A stretch of DNA of 64,000 nt from Streptacidiphilus fuscans (GTDB lineage Bacteria; Actinomycetota; Actinomycetes; Streptomycetales; Streptomycetaceae): the NCBI RefSeq assembly GCF_015690355.1, contig NZ_JADPRT010000001.1, positions 310,001-374,000 of the forward strand. The letters are read 5' to 3'. The translations under genes were made by a program, and so were the position numbers. A model generated the notes under the pieces. That model was not told the origin of the DNA. It made no database searches and saw only the letters and a program-made list of their open reading frames with translations. This document shows, piece by piece, positions 15,427-24,966 of the stretch. Numbering within the stretch: the stretch's first letter is position 1; every line of letters begins with the position of its first letter.

Positions 15427-18270
15427 CTAGCAGCCCTGGAGCAGGTCGCGGAGCTGGTGGCGGCGGGTGACGCCGAGTTTCGGGAAGACGTTGTACAGGT
15501 GTGTACCCACCGTACGTGGTGAGAGGAAGAGCTGTTCGGCGATTTCACGATTCGAGAGGCCCTCGGCAGCCATGCGGACGATCTGTTGCTGTTGGACGGT
15601 CAGCTCGGCCAACGCCGCCCCGGTGGGCGCCGTCCCGGGGGCGGCGGACGGGGCCACCCCGCTGGCGCGCAGCTCCTGGCGGATCCAGGTGGCGACGCAT
15701 GCGGCGTCCAGCGGCTCGACCAGTTCCAGCGCGGCGGCCAGCTGCTGCCGCGCCTCGCTGGGACGGCGGGCCCGGCGCAGCCAGATCGCGTAGCTCAGAC
15801 GCGCCTGGGCGCGTTCGAGCGGCCAGCGTTCGCCCGCCGCGTTGACCAGCGCGAGCCGGAAGTGGTGCTCCGCGTCGGTCCCCGGGTCCACCAGGGCCGC
15901 GGCGTGGTGCATGAGCAGCGTCATCCGGGTGGTCGGCCGCTCGCCCTGCGCGTCCCGTACCCGGTCCAGGATCCGCGCGGCCTCCTCGACCTGCCCGGCC
16001 CGCAGGCCCGCGAGGGCGAGGTCGGCGATGCACCGTGGCGAGTGGAACGGGTGCAGCGGCGCGCCGTCCTCGTCGAAGAGCGTGCGCAGCCGTCGGAAGG
16101 CGTCGGCCCAGTCGCCCTGCGCGAGTGCGACCAGGGCGTCGGCCCGTACCAGGCGGGCCCGGGTGGCGGCGTTCTCCGGAAGGTCGATCCAGGGCAGCTG
16201 CCGGGCGGGCGGGGTGACGCTGTCGGCCTGGCCGCGCAGGGCGCGCAGCGCGGTGCGGAACGCCGTGAGGTCGGCCAGCAGCCGCGGCAGGCGCAGCAGC
16301 GTGGCCTTGTCCTCCGCCTCGTTCAGCAGGGCGTCGGCCTCCACCCACCGGCCGGTCGCCAGCAGCGTGTCCAGCAGCGGGGCCAGGTACCGGGCTCGCC
16401 GGCCGAAGGCCCGGCGGGAGCTGAACAGCAGGTCGGCTACGCGGAGTTGCTCCAGGCAGAGTTCTGGTTCGTCCGCGAGGTGGGCGACCGAGGCCGAGGC
16501 GACCCACTCCGCGAGCCGGGCCGGCTCGGCCAGCGGATCGCCGAGGCGCGCGACGTCGAGCCGCCGCAGGCTCCGCCGGGCGGCGCAGGGGCCGTGCGAC
16601 ACGGCCCGGGCGAAGGCGATCAGGGGGTCCGGCGCGGCCGCACCGGACGCGGCGGCGTCGGCGACGCGGGCCTGCTCGGCGCGGGCGACCAGCCGGGCCA
16701 GACGGTCGCGGTGCTCGACGAGTGCGGACTGCTCTGCGACCGCTGCGGCTGCCGCTGCCAACTCCGCTGCGGCGTGGGCGTCCTGCGGCGGGCACTGCTC
16801 GGCCGTGCGTTCCAGGAGGCCGAAGGCCTCGCGTTGGCGGCCGGTCAACGACAGCGCCTCGGCCGCCGCCAGGGCCGCCTCGTGCCGGAGCCTGGGGTCG
16901 GCGTCGAGACCGCCGAACCGGGTGTGCAGCTCGCGCACCCAGTCGGGGTCGCCGACCGCCAGGGCCGAGGAGAGGCTCCGCGCCAGGCAGGCGGCGCGGT
17001 CCTGCGGCGAGGTGCTGAGCCGGGCGGCGTCCTCCAGGGCGCGGGCCGCCGTGAAGTCGTCGGCGGACGTGCGGGCCGCCTCCAGCAGGGCGCGGGCGAC
17101 CGTCGGCTCCGGGCCGAGGGCAGCCGCCGCGAGGTGCAGCGCCCGGTCCAGGGGCCGCTCGGCGGCGAGTTCGGCAAGCGCCCGATGGGCCTGGTGCCGG
17201 ACCACGGCCGACTCCGTGACCGCCGCCGCCACCTGGGCCATCGGGTGGCGGAAGACCACGCGGCCGTCGATCAGCGCGACGATCCCCGCCTCCTCGGCCG
17301 GGGCCCAGACGGCCAGGTCGGCGGTGCCCAGCGAGGCCATCACGGCAGCGCCGTCGTCGCCCGGCAGCGCCAGCGCGGCGTGGGCCAGGGCGCGCCGGGT
17401 CTCCTGCGGCAGCTGCCGCAGCGCCGCCTCGAACGTGCCGCCCAGGTGCCGCAGCCGCGGCGGACCGCCCAGCGTGACGGCCGGATCAGCGGCACCGGCG
17501 TGCAGGCGGCAGAGTTCGACCAGCGCGCCGGGGTTGCCGTGGGCCTGGTCCACGAGCTCCAGGCGGCCACGGCCGCTGGGCGCTCCGGGCAGGCGGTCGA
17601 GCAGCTCGGCCGAACCGCGCAGCGACAGCGGCATGACGTGCAGGAGCTCGACGTCGGTCGGCAGGTCGGCGAGGAGTGCGCCGTCGCGTGACGCGAGCAG
17701 GACCGAGAGTCGCCCGCCCGCGCCACGGGTCAGCGATCCGAGCAGCTCCAGGGTCGCCCGGTCGCACACGTGCGCGTCGTCGACCGTGGCCACCACCCCG
17801 GCGGTGCGGCCGAGCCCGTCGGGAGCGGCGATGCGGTCCAACAGGGCCGAGGCGCTCGACCGGACCGCCGCGGCGGACGGCGCGGGGGCATCGGTTCGGT
17901 GGCCGAGAACGGCGCGGAGCACGTCACGGTGGGGGTCGGCGAGCGCCTCGACGCGGTCGGTGACCGGGGCGAGCAGATGGCCCAGGCAGCCGAAGGTCTG
18001 CTGCCGCTCCGCGGACCACCCGCGGGCCGACAGCACCAGGCGGCCGGTCCCGGCCGCGTACGCGCCGGCCGCGTCGAGCAGCCGGGTCTTGCCGATGCCT
18101 TCCGCGCCGAGCAGGACCAACGCCGAGGGCGCGCCGGGCTCTTGGCGGACCGCGCTGCGGAGGCGTTCGAGCTCGGTGTCGCGTCCTACCGGTCCTGCGG
18201 GCGCACCCGCGTCGGCCGCGGGGGCGGTGGCACCTCGGGAAGATCCTGGGGCGCCCCAGGTCGTCTCCAT
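15427..18270 (-). CDS. LAL-type LuxR-family regulator with AAA ATPase domain
   Basis: A 947-residue large ATP-binding LuxR regulator. An N-terminal AAA/STAND ATPase carries Walker A GAEGIGKT (residues 55-62) and a Walker B-like stretch VVATVDDAHVCD. A long helical TPR-like middle follows, and a LuxR HTH closes the protein (EGLSNREIAEQLFLSPRTVG, then HLYNVFPKLG). LAL proteins often act as pathway-specific activators of secondary metabolism. The ATG at 18270 follows AAGGA at 9 nt; an ATG six codons upstream is possible. It is divergent from a second LAL regulator of nearly the same length. No biosynthetic cluster is visible next to it. Confidence 0.9.
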   Translation of the reverse strand: METTWGAPGSSRGATAPAADAGAPAGPVGRDTELERLRSAVRQEPGAPSALVLLGAEGIGKTRLLDAAGAYAAGTGRLVLSARGWSAERQQTFGCLGHLLAPVTDRVEALADPHRDVLRAVLGHRTDAPAPSAAAVRSSASALLDRIAAPDGLGRTAGVVATVDDAHVCDRATLELLGSLTRGAGGRLSVLLASRDGALLADLPTDVELLHVMPLSLRGSAELLDRLPGAPSGRGRLELVDQAHGNPGALVELCRLHAGAADPAVTLGGPPRLRHLGGTFEAALRQLPQETRRALAHAALALPGDDGAAVMASLGTADLAVWAPAEEAGIVALIDGRVVFRHPMAQVAAAVTESAVVRHQAHRALAELAAERPLDRALHLAAAALGPEPTVARALLEAARTSADDFTAARALEDAARLSTSPQDRAACLARSLSSALAVGDPDWVRELHTRFGGLDADPRLRHEAALAAAEALSLTGRQREAFGLLERTAEQCPPQDAHAAAELAAAAAAVAEQSALVEHRDRLARLVARAEQARVADAAASGAAAPDPLIAFARAVSHGPCAARRSLRRLDVARLGDPLAEPARLAEWVASASVAHLADEPELCLEQLRVADLLFSSRRAFGRRARYLAPLLDTLLATGRWVEADALLNEAEDKATLLRLPRLLADLTAFRTALRALRGQADSVTPPARQLPWIDLPENAATRARLVRADALVALAQGDWADAFRRLRTLFDEDGAPLHPFHSPRCIADLALAGLRAGQVEEAARILDRVRDAQGERPTTRMTLLMHHAAALVDPGTDAEHHFRLALVNAAGERWPLERAQARLSYAIWLRRARRPSEARQQLAAALELVEPLDAACVATWIRQELRASGVAPSAAPGTAPTGAALAELTVQQQQIVRMAAEGLSNREIAEQLFLSPRTVGTHLYNVFPKLGVTRRHQLRDLLQGC

Positions 18271-18557
18271 AGATCGGCATCCTTGCATTCCGGACCGGCA
18301 CAGCGCACGGTCGCGGGACTTCTCGGGCCTGTCGATCCTGCCTGGGATACAGCGGCGGCGCTTCTGTCAGATGACCAGTCCTCCGCCCCCGGCGGCAGAG
18401 GCGGTCGGGGACGGTTCACCGTGCGGATTCCCGGAGTTCATCATGGGTCGATCGTGTGTTCGCCTGCAAGGCTCGCCCCCGGCGCCGACCTGGCACCATG
18501 GGATGATCACACTCCGTGGACGAGGACGTCCGTGGGGGCGGAAGGGCAGGGAGCACT

Positions 18558-21383
18558 GTGGACACCAGCAGCGATCGGTCGGCCGCGCCGGCGATCCTCG
18601 GCCGCCCGTCCGAGCTGGCCCGGATCGGCGCTCTGCTCGACTCCGCCCACGGCGGCGCGGAACACGTCCTGGTCCTCACCGGCGAGCCCGGCGTGGGCAA
18701 GAGCACGCTGGTCGAGTGGGCCGCTGCGGAGGGTGACGCCCGAGGCCTGCGGGTGCTGCGCGTCCGGGGCAGCGAGGGGGAGTCCGGCCTGGCGCTCTCC
18801 GGCCTGCACCAGTTGCTGCGGCCGTTGCTCTCCGGACTCGACGCGCTGCCGGAGAGTCAACGGCAGGCGCTGCGCTGCGCGTTCGGCCTGTCCAGCGGAC
18901 CCGAGGCGCCGGTCAACACGCTCCACCTGTGCGTCGGCGTGGTCACCCTGCTCACCGAGGCGGCCGCACGGCAGCCACTGTTGCTGCTGGTCGACGACGT
19001 CCAGTGGCTCGACCTCGGCTCGCTGGACATTCTGGCCTTCGTCGCGCGCCGGCTCGACGGCGAGCCCGCGGTCATGCTGCTCGCCTCCCGCGAGGAGGGC
19101 GTGCCGGCCCGGTTCGACCGCGACTTCCCGCACCTGGTGGCCGGGCCCCTGGACCGCGCCGACGCGGGACTGCTCCTCGACGCGCTGCCGAACTCGCCGA
19201 CGGGACGCGCGCGTTCGCAGGTCCTCCAGGAGGCCGCGGGGAACCCGCTGGCGCTGATCGAGCTGTCCCGCGCCCTGGCCAAGCGCTCGGGAGATCCGGG
19301 GGGCGGCCAGTCCCTCACCGGCAGCACCCTCAACGGCCAGACCCTCAGCGGCCAGACCCTGCCGCTCACCCGCCGCCTGGAGAACCTGTTCGCCGCCGAC
19401 CTGCCGGAGCTGCCCGAGGAGACCCGGTCCGCCCTGCTGCTCGTCGCCGCGTCCGGCTCGGCCCAGCTCGCCGACATCGTCAAGGCGGCGCGCGGCGAGG
19501 ACGTGATCGGCGCGCTGCTCCCCGCCGAGAAGGTCGGGCTGCTGCGGATGGAGAGCGGGCAGGTGCTGCTGCGCCACCCGCTGGTGCGGTCGGCGGTCTA
19601 CCAGGCGGCGTCGTTCGCGGAACGGCGTGCGGCGCACCTGGCCCTGGCGGAGGCGCTCGCCGACGAACCCGACCGCAGGGCCTGGCACCTGGCCGCAGCC
19701 GCGCCCGGCGAGGACGAGGAGGTGGCCGAGGCGCTCGCCTCCAGTGCCGAGCGCTCGCGCGGACGCGGCGGCCATGCCGCCGCCGCTGCCGCCCTGGAGC
19801 GGTCCGCGGAGCTCACCGCCGACCCAGCGACCCGCTCGCGGCGCCTGCTCGGAGCGGCGCAGTCGGCGATGTTTGCCGGGCACCCGCAGTGGGTGGGCGA
19901 GATCACCGCGCGCGTCCAGGGCCTGACCGACGATCCGGCGCTGCGGGCAGAGGCCCAGCTGATGGAGGGTTGGGCGCTCGGTGTGACGCTGCGTCACCAG
20001 GAGGCGCTGACGGCCCTGCTGTCCGTGGGCGAGTCCATGGCGACGGTCGCGCCGCCGCTGGCGCTCTCGGCCCTGGCGACGGGTGCGACGTCGGTCTACA
20101 ACTCGGGCGACCCCTTCTACCGGACCGAGATGCGGCGCATCTACGGGCTGATCGACGAGCAGGGCAATCTGCCCGGTCACGCGTGGGTCCAGGCCACCGT
20201 CGGCGCTATGACGGAACGTCAGCAGGCGCACGAGGCGTTCCGGCAGGCCCTCGCCGTGATGTCCCAGGACTCGCTTTCCGACCTGACCGTGCTCGGCGGG
20301 ACGGCGTGGATCCTGGACGAGACCGAGGAGGCCACCCGCATCCTCGGCCGCACCATGGACATCCTGCGTCGCGTCGGCACGGCGGGGACCAACGCCACCA
20401 TCGCGCAGGCGCTGGCCTTCGCCCACACCGAGTCCGGGGCCTGGGCGTCGGCCCTGACCTGCGCCGAGGACGCCTACTGGATGGCCGCGGAGGCCGGGGT
20501 GGAGAACGTCACCCTGGGCTCGCTGGTCCTGCAGGCGACCATCGGCGCCTTCCGGGGCGACCACCAGGCCTCCTGCGCCCGCGCGGACGACGCGCTGTGC
20601 GGCATCGACCTGCGCAAGTCCCGCAGCCTCCAGGTGCGTTACCGCTACGCGCTCGGCATGGCCCACGTGGTCGAAGGGGACCACGAGTCGGCCTACGAGG
20701 AGCTCCGCAGCACCTTCAGCCGCGACTACGTGCCCGTCCCGGTCCACTACCACGCGTCGGTGTACTACCTGGCCGACCTCGCCGCCGCCGCGGTCCGGGT
20801 CGGACGGATCGACGACGCGCGTGTGGTGCTGGACGCGACCGTGCGCGGCCTCGGCCCCGACCGCTCGCCCCGGGTCCACGCCGTCGTGGAGCGCGCCACC
20901 GCCCTGCTGAGCGAGCCCGACGCGGCCGAGGAGCACTTCCTCGCGGCCGTCGCCGACCCGGCCGCTGCGGGCTGGGCCTTCGAACACGCGCTCACCCAGC
21001 TGGACTTCGGCGAGTGGCTGCGGCGTCGGCGGCGCACCGCCGAGGCGCGCCCCCGGCTCCAGCACGCCTTGGAGACCTTCCGCCGTCTCGACGCCCGCCC
21101 GTGGCTCGAACGCGCCGCCGCCGAGCTGCGCGTCGCCGGAGCATCCGTTCCGGCGGCAGTCGACACGGCCCCGACGGCGGACCTGACGGCGCAGGAGCTG
21201 CAGATCGCCGAGCTGGCCGCCCAGGGGCTGACCAACCGCGACATCGCCTCCCGGCTGTACCTCTCGCCGCGCACGGTCGGGTACCACCTGCACAAGATCT
21301 TCCCGAAGTTGGGGATCAAGACGCGGGCCCAGCTCAGGGACGCGCTCTCGACCCCGACGTCCCGAAGGGCCGACGTGGACTGA
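18558..21383 (+). CDS. LAL-type LuxR-family regulator with AAA ATPase domain
   Basis: A 941-residue LAL regulator. Walker A is GEPGVGKST (residues 42-50) and the Walker B region is LLLLVDDVQWLD. A C-terminal LuxR HTH contains GLTNRDIASRLYLSPRTVGY and HLHKIFPKLG. Residues 250-269 are four tandem pentapeptides (GQSLT, GSTLN, GQTLS, GQTLP) encoded by a 15-bp repeat. The GTG at 18558 was chosen because GGGAG is 4 nt upstream; another GTG lies 14 codons earlier. It is divergent from the other LAL gene across a 287-bp region, suggesting shared or cross control. Confidence 0.9.
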   Translation: MDTSSDRSAAPAILGRPSELARIGALLDSAHGGAEHVLVLTGEPGVGKSTLVEWAAAEGDARGLRVLRVRGSEGESGLALSGLHQLLRPLLSGLDALPESQRQALRCAFGLSSGPEAPVNTLHLCVGVVTLLTEAAARQPLLLLVDDVQWLDLGSLDILAFVARRLDGEPAVMLLASREEGVPARFDRDFPHLVAGPLDRADAGLLLDALPNSPTGRARSQVLQEAAGNPLALIELSRALAKRSGDPGGGQSLTGSTLNGQTLSGQTLPLTRRLENLFAADLPELPEETRSALLLVAASGSAQLADIVKAARGEDVIGALLPAEKVGLLRMESGQVLLRHPLVRSAVYQAASFAERRAAHLALAEALADEPDRRAWHLAAAAPGEDEEVAEALASSAERSRGRGGHAAAAAALERSAELTADPATRSRRLLGAAQSAMFAGHPQWVGEITARVQGLTDDPALRAEAQLMEGWALGVTLRHQEALTALLSVGESMATVAPPLALSALATGATSVYNSGDPFYRTEMRRIYGLIDEQGNLPGHAWVQATVGAMTERQQAHEAFRQALAVMSQDSLSDLTVLGGTAWILDETEEATRILGRTMDILRRVGTAGTNATIAQALAFAHTESGAWASALTCAEDAYWMAAEAGVENVTLGSLVLQATIGAFRGDHQASCARADDALCGIDLRKSRSLQVRYRYALGMAHVVEGDHESAYEELRSTFSRDYVPVPVHYHASVYYLADLAAAAVRVGRIDDARVVLDATVRGLGPDRSPRVHAVVERATALLSEPDAAEEHFLAAVADPAAAGWAFEHALTQLDFGEWLRRRRRTAEARPRLQHALETFRRLDARPWLERAAAELRVAGASVPAAVDTAPTADLTAQELQIAELAAQGLTNRDIASRLYLSPRTVGYHLHKIFPKLGIKTRAQLRDALSTPTSRRADVD
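19305..19364 (+). repeat. In-frame 15-bp repeat in LAL regulator
   Basis: Four units of the form GGCCAGACCCTCAGC, in frame, encode the pentapeptides GQSLT-GSTLN-GQTLS-GQTLP between the ATPase and helical regions. Confidence 0.8.
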
Positions 21384-21430
21384 CCGGCTGTCGTCCGGTG
21401 CGCCCTTCGCAGGGCGGCCGTGCGCTCCTG

Positions 21431-21462
21431 GGACAGTGCTCCGTGTACCGCGCGCATAGCGT
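21431..21462 (+). promoter_or_regulatory. Promoter-like element of VOC-fold gene
   Basis: GGACAG, 20 nt, TAGCGT, about 100 nt before the start codon. A weaker match to the recurring bipartite pattern. Confidence 0.3.
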
Positions 21463-21563
21463 CCAAGGGTTCACGCGCGCGCGGCACGCCGCGGGCCGAC
21501 AACAGCCCTGCCCTCGTCCTCCGCGGCGAGCAGCGAGCGGGGCTTCCTGAGGAAGGTTCATCC

Positions 21564-22490
21564 ATGAGGTGGCGCATCATCGTCCCCGCCGTCGTCTGCT
21601 CTGTCGCGGTCGGCTCACTGCTGGCCGGACCGGCGCAGGCGACGTCCGCCGGAGCTCCGGCCGCCAAGGCGACGGACCGTCAGATCGCGGTGGGGCCGCA
21701 GTACGACACCACCCACGTCTACGTGACGCCCGGCGAAGCCCAGGCCTTCGTCACCAGCTGGGAGAAGACCTTCGGCGGCACCAACACCAAGCCGGTGCTG
21801 ACCGACGTGACCCCGACGCCCAGCAAGACCGTCTCGGAGCTGGTCCTGTCGCCGGTCGGCACGCTCTCCGTCTTCGACTACCAGACCCCGGCGCCCTACC
21901 CGTTCGGCGTGGAGCGCACCGGCTGGCTCACCACCGACCTGAACACGGCCGTCGACCAGGCCCTGAAGGACGGCGCCGACGTGCAGGTGTCGCCGTTCGA
22001 CGACCCGATCGGCAAGGACGCCGTCATCGAGTTCCCCGGCGGGGTCCACACCCAGCTGTACTGGCACACCACCGCCCCGCACTACGCGCCGCTGGCGAGC
22101 GTGCCGGAGAACCGGGTCTACGTCTCGTCGTACGCGGTCTCGGATTTCTTGCGGTCCTACCTGCGCTTCACCCGCGGGCACGTCACCGCTGACCAGTGGC
22201 GCGCGGACGGCGCCGAGATCGGGATGCCGGGCACGACCTACCGCCGCATCGCGATCGACTCCCCGTTCGGGAAGACGGTGGTGATCGTCAACGACGGCCA
22301 CCTGCCGTACCCCTTCGGGCGCGAGGAGACCGGCTACCAGGTGGCCGACCTGACCGCGACGCTGGCCAAGGCCCGTGCGGCGGGCGCGCAGGTGCTGTGG
22401 GGCCCGGTGACGGCCGGGGGCCGTGACAGCGCCGTCGTCCAGTTCCCCGGCGGGTACGTCGCCGAGATCCACGACACCGCACGGCGCTGA
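21564..22490 (+). CDS. Secreted VOC/glyoxalase-fold protein
   Basis: A 308-residue protein with a signal peptide: MRWR, a hydrophobic stretch IIVPAVVCSVAVGSLLAG, then AQA as likely cleavage site near residue 28. The mature part has two VOC-like halves, each with a strand ending in an FPGG motif (VIEFPGGVHTQLYWH and VVQFPGGYVAEIHD). The His/Glu of these strands could be metal ligands, as in glyoxalase-superfamily proteins. GAGGAAGG precedes the ATG by 7 nt. It follows the LAL gene by 180 bp and may be one of its targets. The substrate is unknown. Confidence 0.75.
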   Translation: MRWRIIVPAVVCSVAVGSLLAGPAQATSAGAPAAKATDRQIAVGPQYDTTHVYVTPGEAQAFVTSWEKTFGGTNTKPVLTDVTPTPSKTVSELVLSPVGTLSVFDYQTPAPYPFGVERTGWLTTDLNTAVDQALKDGADVQVSPFDDPIGKDAVIEFPGGVHTQLYWHTTAPHYAPLASVPENRVYVSSYAVSDFLRSYLRFTRGHVTADQWRADGAEIGMPGTTYRRIAIDSPFGKTVVIVNDGHLPYPFGREETGYQVADLTATLAKARAAGAQVLWGPVTAGGRDSAVVQFPGGYVAEIHDTARR

Positions 22491-22511
22491 GGCATCCCGT
22501 CCGCTTCGTGA

Positions 22512-22559
22512 AACGGCCCGCCCTCGCACCGCCCGGAACGGGTGCGAGGGCGGGCCGTT
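22512..22559. terminator. Bidirectional terminator between VOC gene and poxB
   Basis: AACGGCCCGCCCTCGCACC (22512-22530) is matched by its exact reverse complement at 22541-22559, a 19-bp stem with a 10-nt loop between two convergent stop codons. Confidence 0.85.
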
Positions 22560-22563
22560 CGCT

Positions 22564-24306
22564 TCACGGCCGGGGGATGTTGCGCAGGTTGGTGCGCGCG
22601 AGGTGGACCATCCGCCCGACGCCGCCGCTCAGCACGGTACGGCTCGCGGACAGGGCGAAGCCGGTGAGCTCCTCCGTGGTGATCTTCGGCGGGACGGCCA
22701 GCGCGGCGGGGTCGGTGACCACGTCGACCAGCGCGGGGCCGTCGTGCGCGAACGCCTCCCGCAGCGCGTCGCGGACCTGCGCCGGGTGCTCGACGCGGAT
22801 GCCGCGCGCACCTGCGGCGGTGGCGATGGCGGCGAAGTCCGTGTGCCGGTACCCGGTGCCGTACGGGGTCAGGCCGTCGACCATCATCTCCAGGTCGACC
22901 ATGCCGAGCGAGGAGTTGTTGAAGACCACCACCTTCACCGGCAGCTCGTACTGCACGAGCGTCAGGAAGTCGCCCATCAGCATGGAGAACCCGCCGTCGC
23001 CGGAGAGCGAGACCACCTGGCGTCCCCGGTCCAGGAACTGCGCGCCGATGGCCTGCGGCAGCGCGTTGGCCATCGAGCCGTGGACGAAGGAACCGAGGAT
23101 CCGCCGCCGCCCGTTCGGCGTCAGGTAGCGGGCGCCCCAGACGCAGCACATGCCGGTGTCCATGGTGAAGACGGCGTCGTCCGCCGCCACCTCGTCGAGC
23201 ACGGCGGCCACGTACTCGGGGTGGATCGGCGTGTGCTTCTCGACGTCGCTGGTGTACGCGCCGATCGCGCCCTCGAGGGCGTGCACGTGCTGCTTCAGCA
23301 TCCGGTCGAGGAAGTGCCGCGAGGACTTGTCGCGGACCGCCGGGGTCAGGCCGCGGAGCGTCTCCCGCACGTCTCCCCAGACCGCCAGGTCCAACTGGGT
23401 TCGCCGGCCCAGGTGTTCGGGCTGGATGTCGACCTGGACGGTGCGCACGCCGCGCGGCAGGAAGTCGGTGTAGGGGAAGTCGGTGCCCAGGAGCAGCAGC
23501 AGGTCGCACTCGTGCATCGCCTGGTACGCCGCGCCGTATCCCAGCAGCCCGGACATGCCGACGTCGTACGGGTTGTCGTACTGGATGTGCTCCTTGCCGC
23601 GCAGTGCGTGGCCGACGGGAGCCTTCACCTTCTCCGCGAAGGCCAGCACCTCGGCGTGCGCGCCCTCGACGCCGCGCCCGCAGAAGACCGTCACCCGCTC
23701 CGCCTCGTCCACCAGCCGGATCAGACGCGCCAGTTCCTCGTCGCCGGGTCGGACGCTCGGACGGTCCAGCGGGATCGCGAGGTCCGCGCTCCGCTCCGGG
23801 GAGTCCTTGGCGGCGACGTCCCCGGGCAGCGCCACCACGGAGACGCCCCGGCGGCCCACCGCGTGCTGGATGGCGGTCTGCGCCACCCGCGGCATCTGCT
23901 TGGGCGAGGAGACCAGCTCGGAGTAGTGGCTGCACTCGGCGAAGAGCCGGTCCGGGTGGGTCTCCTGGAAGTAGCCGGTGCCGATCTCGCTGCTGGGGAT
24001 CTGCGCGGCCAGGGCGATCACGGGGGCCATCGAGCGGTGCGCGTCGAACAGGCCGTTGATCAGGTGCAGGTTGCCCGGCCCGCAGGAACCCGCGCAGGCG
24101 GCCAGACGGCCCGTCAACTGCGCCTCGGCGCCTGCGGCGAAGGCGGCGACCTCCTCGTGCCGGACCTGGATCCACTCCAGCGCGTGGTGCCGCCGCACGG
24201 CGTCGACGACCGGGTTGAGGCTGTCGCCGACCACGCCGTACATGCGGCGCACACCCGCGCGGGCCAGCAGGTCGACGTACTGCTCGGCAACGGTCTGTTT
24301 CGCCAT
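22564..24306 (-). CDS. poxB: Pyruvate dehydrogenase (quinone)/pyruvate oxidase, ThDP-dependent
   Basis: A 580-residue ThDP enzyme of the PoxB group, close to the 572 residues of E. coli PoxB. The catalytic Glu is in VRHEEVAAFAAGA; CAGSCGPGNLHLINGL is the conserved N-domain turn (SCGPGNLHLINGL). The ThDP/Mg motif runs from LSGDGGFSMLMGDF to FNNSSLGMVDLE. It oxidatively decarboxylates pyruvate to acetate, feeding electrons to quinone or O2. The C terminus is longer than the core, as expected for a membrane-binding tail. It is divergent from a small protein gene and catalase. If the enzyme used O2 and made H2O2, the neighbouring catalase would make sense; this is inference. Confidence 0.9.
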   Translation of the reverse strand: MAKQTVAEQYVDLLARAGVRRMYGVVGDSLNPVVDAVRRHHALEWIQVRHEEVAAFAAGAEAQLTGRLAACAGSCGPGNLHLINGLFDAHRSMAPVIALAAQIPSSEIGTGYFQETHPDRLFAECSHYSELVSSPKQMPRVAQTAIQHAVGRRGVSVVALPGDVAAKDSPERSADLAIPLDRPSVRPGDEELARLIRLVDEAERVTVFCGRGVEGAHAEVLAFAEKVKAPVGHALRGKEHIQYDNPYDVGMSGLLGYGAAYQAMHECDLLLLLGTDFPYTDFLPRGVRTVQVDIQPEHLGRRTQLDLAVWGDVRETLRGLTPAVRDKSSRHFLDRMLKQHVHALEGAIGAYTSDVEKHTPIHPEYVAAVLDEVAADDAVFTMDTGMCCVWGARYLTPNGRRRILGSFVHGSMANALPQAIGAQFLDRGRQVVSLSGDGGFSMLMGDFLTLVQYELPVKVVVFNNSSLGMVDLEMMVDGLTPYGTGYRHTDFAAIATAAGARGIRVEHPAQVRDALREAFAHDGPALVDVVTDPAALAVPPKITTEELTGFALSASRTVLSGGVGRMVHLARTNLRNIPRP

Positions 24307-24393
24307 GACGCTCCTCGTGGGACTGAATCCGTGGGCCGAATTCGTCGGGCTGGTTCAGGGGCCGGGACCCGGGCGTGGTCCCGCGCCGCGGCC

Positions 24394-24424
24394 AGGCTAG
24401 AAGCGGGACGCCGCGACGCTTGCC
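24394..24424 (-). promoter_or_regulatory. Promoter-like element of poxB
   Basis: On the minus strand GGCAAG, 19 nt, TAGCCT, about 88 nt before the poxB start. Part of the recurring pattern. Confidence 0.4.
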
Positions 24425-24509
24425 CGGCCGCGCACGGCCTCGGGCCGGTCCGTGCACCCCGCCCCGTGGACCGGCGGTTCCCTGACGGCGCATAGGCCGT
24501 GCGTTCCGG

Positions 24510-24541
24510 GACAAACGGTGCCGTCGACCGGCTTCTACGCT
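24510..24541 (+). promoter_or_regulatory. Promoter-like element of small acidic protein gene
   Basis: GACAAA, 20 nt, TACGCT, giving a leader of about 36 nt. It is back to back with the poxB element in the same intergenic region. Confidence 0.35.
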
Positions 24542-24583
24542 GCGGCGCGGGAGCCCGTTCGTACGGCGACGGAGGAGAGAGCG

Positions 24584-24841
24584 ATGACCGGTTCCGAACC
24601 GCACCCGGGCCTGGTGGAGCGGCTCAAGCGGCACCACGAGGACGCCGAGCAGCGCCGCGAGGAGGCGGAGATCGAGTCGGCCGTCGGCGCGGCCGGATTC
24701 GACCTGGGGTCCGACATCGGCCGCCCGCCCGCGACCGGCCACGGCCAGGCCGGCTACGACGTCGATGCGGACCTGGGCGTGGACGCGGGTGTGGACGCGG
24801 AGCCCGGGAGGGGGACGGACGGCGCACGGGACCAGGCGTGA
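24584..24841 (+). CDS. Small acidic hypothetical protein
   Basis: An 85-residue protein that I do not recognise. Residues 8-32 form a highly charged helix (LVERLKRHHEDAEQRREEAE), and the rest is Gly/Asp-rich and probably disordered. A strong GGAGGAG site 6 nt before the ATG supports translation. It lies between divergent poxB and the catalase gene (125 bp before the latter), so co-transcription with catalase is possible. Confidence 0.7.
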   Translation: MTGSEPHPGLVERLKRHHEDAEQRREEAEIESAVGAAGFDLGSDIGRPPATGHGQAGYDVDADLGVDAGVDAEPGRGTDGARDQA

Positions 24842-24882
24842 GGACGAGCGACTGCTCACCGGGCGCGGCCGGTTCGTCGCGG

Positions 24883-24927
24883 AACCGAACACAGATCAAC
24901 CGAACACAGATCAACCGAAGACCGAAC
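24883..24927. repeat. 15-bp direct repeat upstream of catalase
   Basis: AACCGAACACAGATC occurs twice back to back (24883 and 24898), followed by a related unit AACCGAAGACCGAAC. It lies 40-84 bp before the catalase start and could bind a regulator. Confidence 0.6.
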
Positions 24928-24966
24928 ACCGAGCGCGATCACGGTCATGCTCAGGAAAGGCGCACC

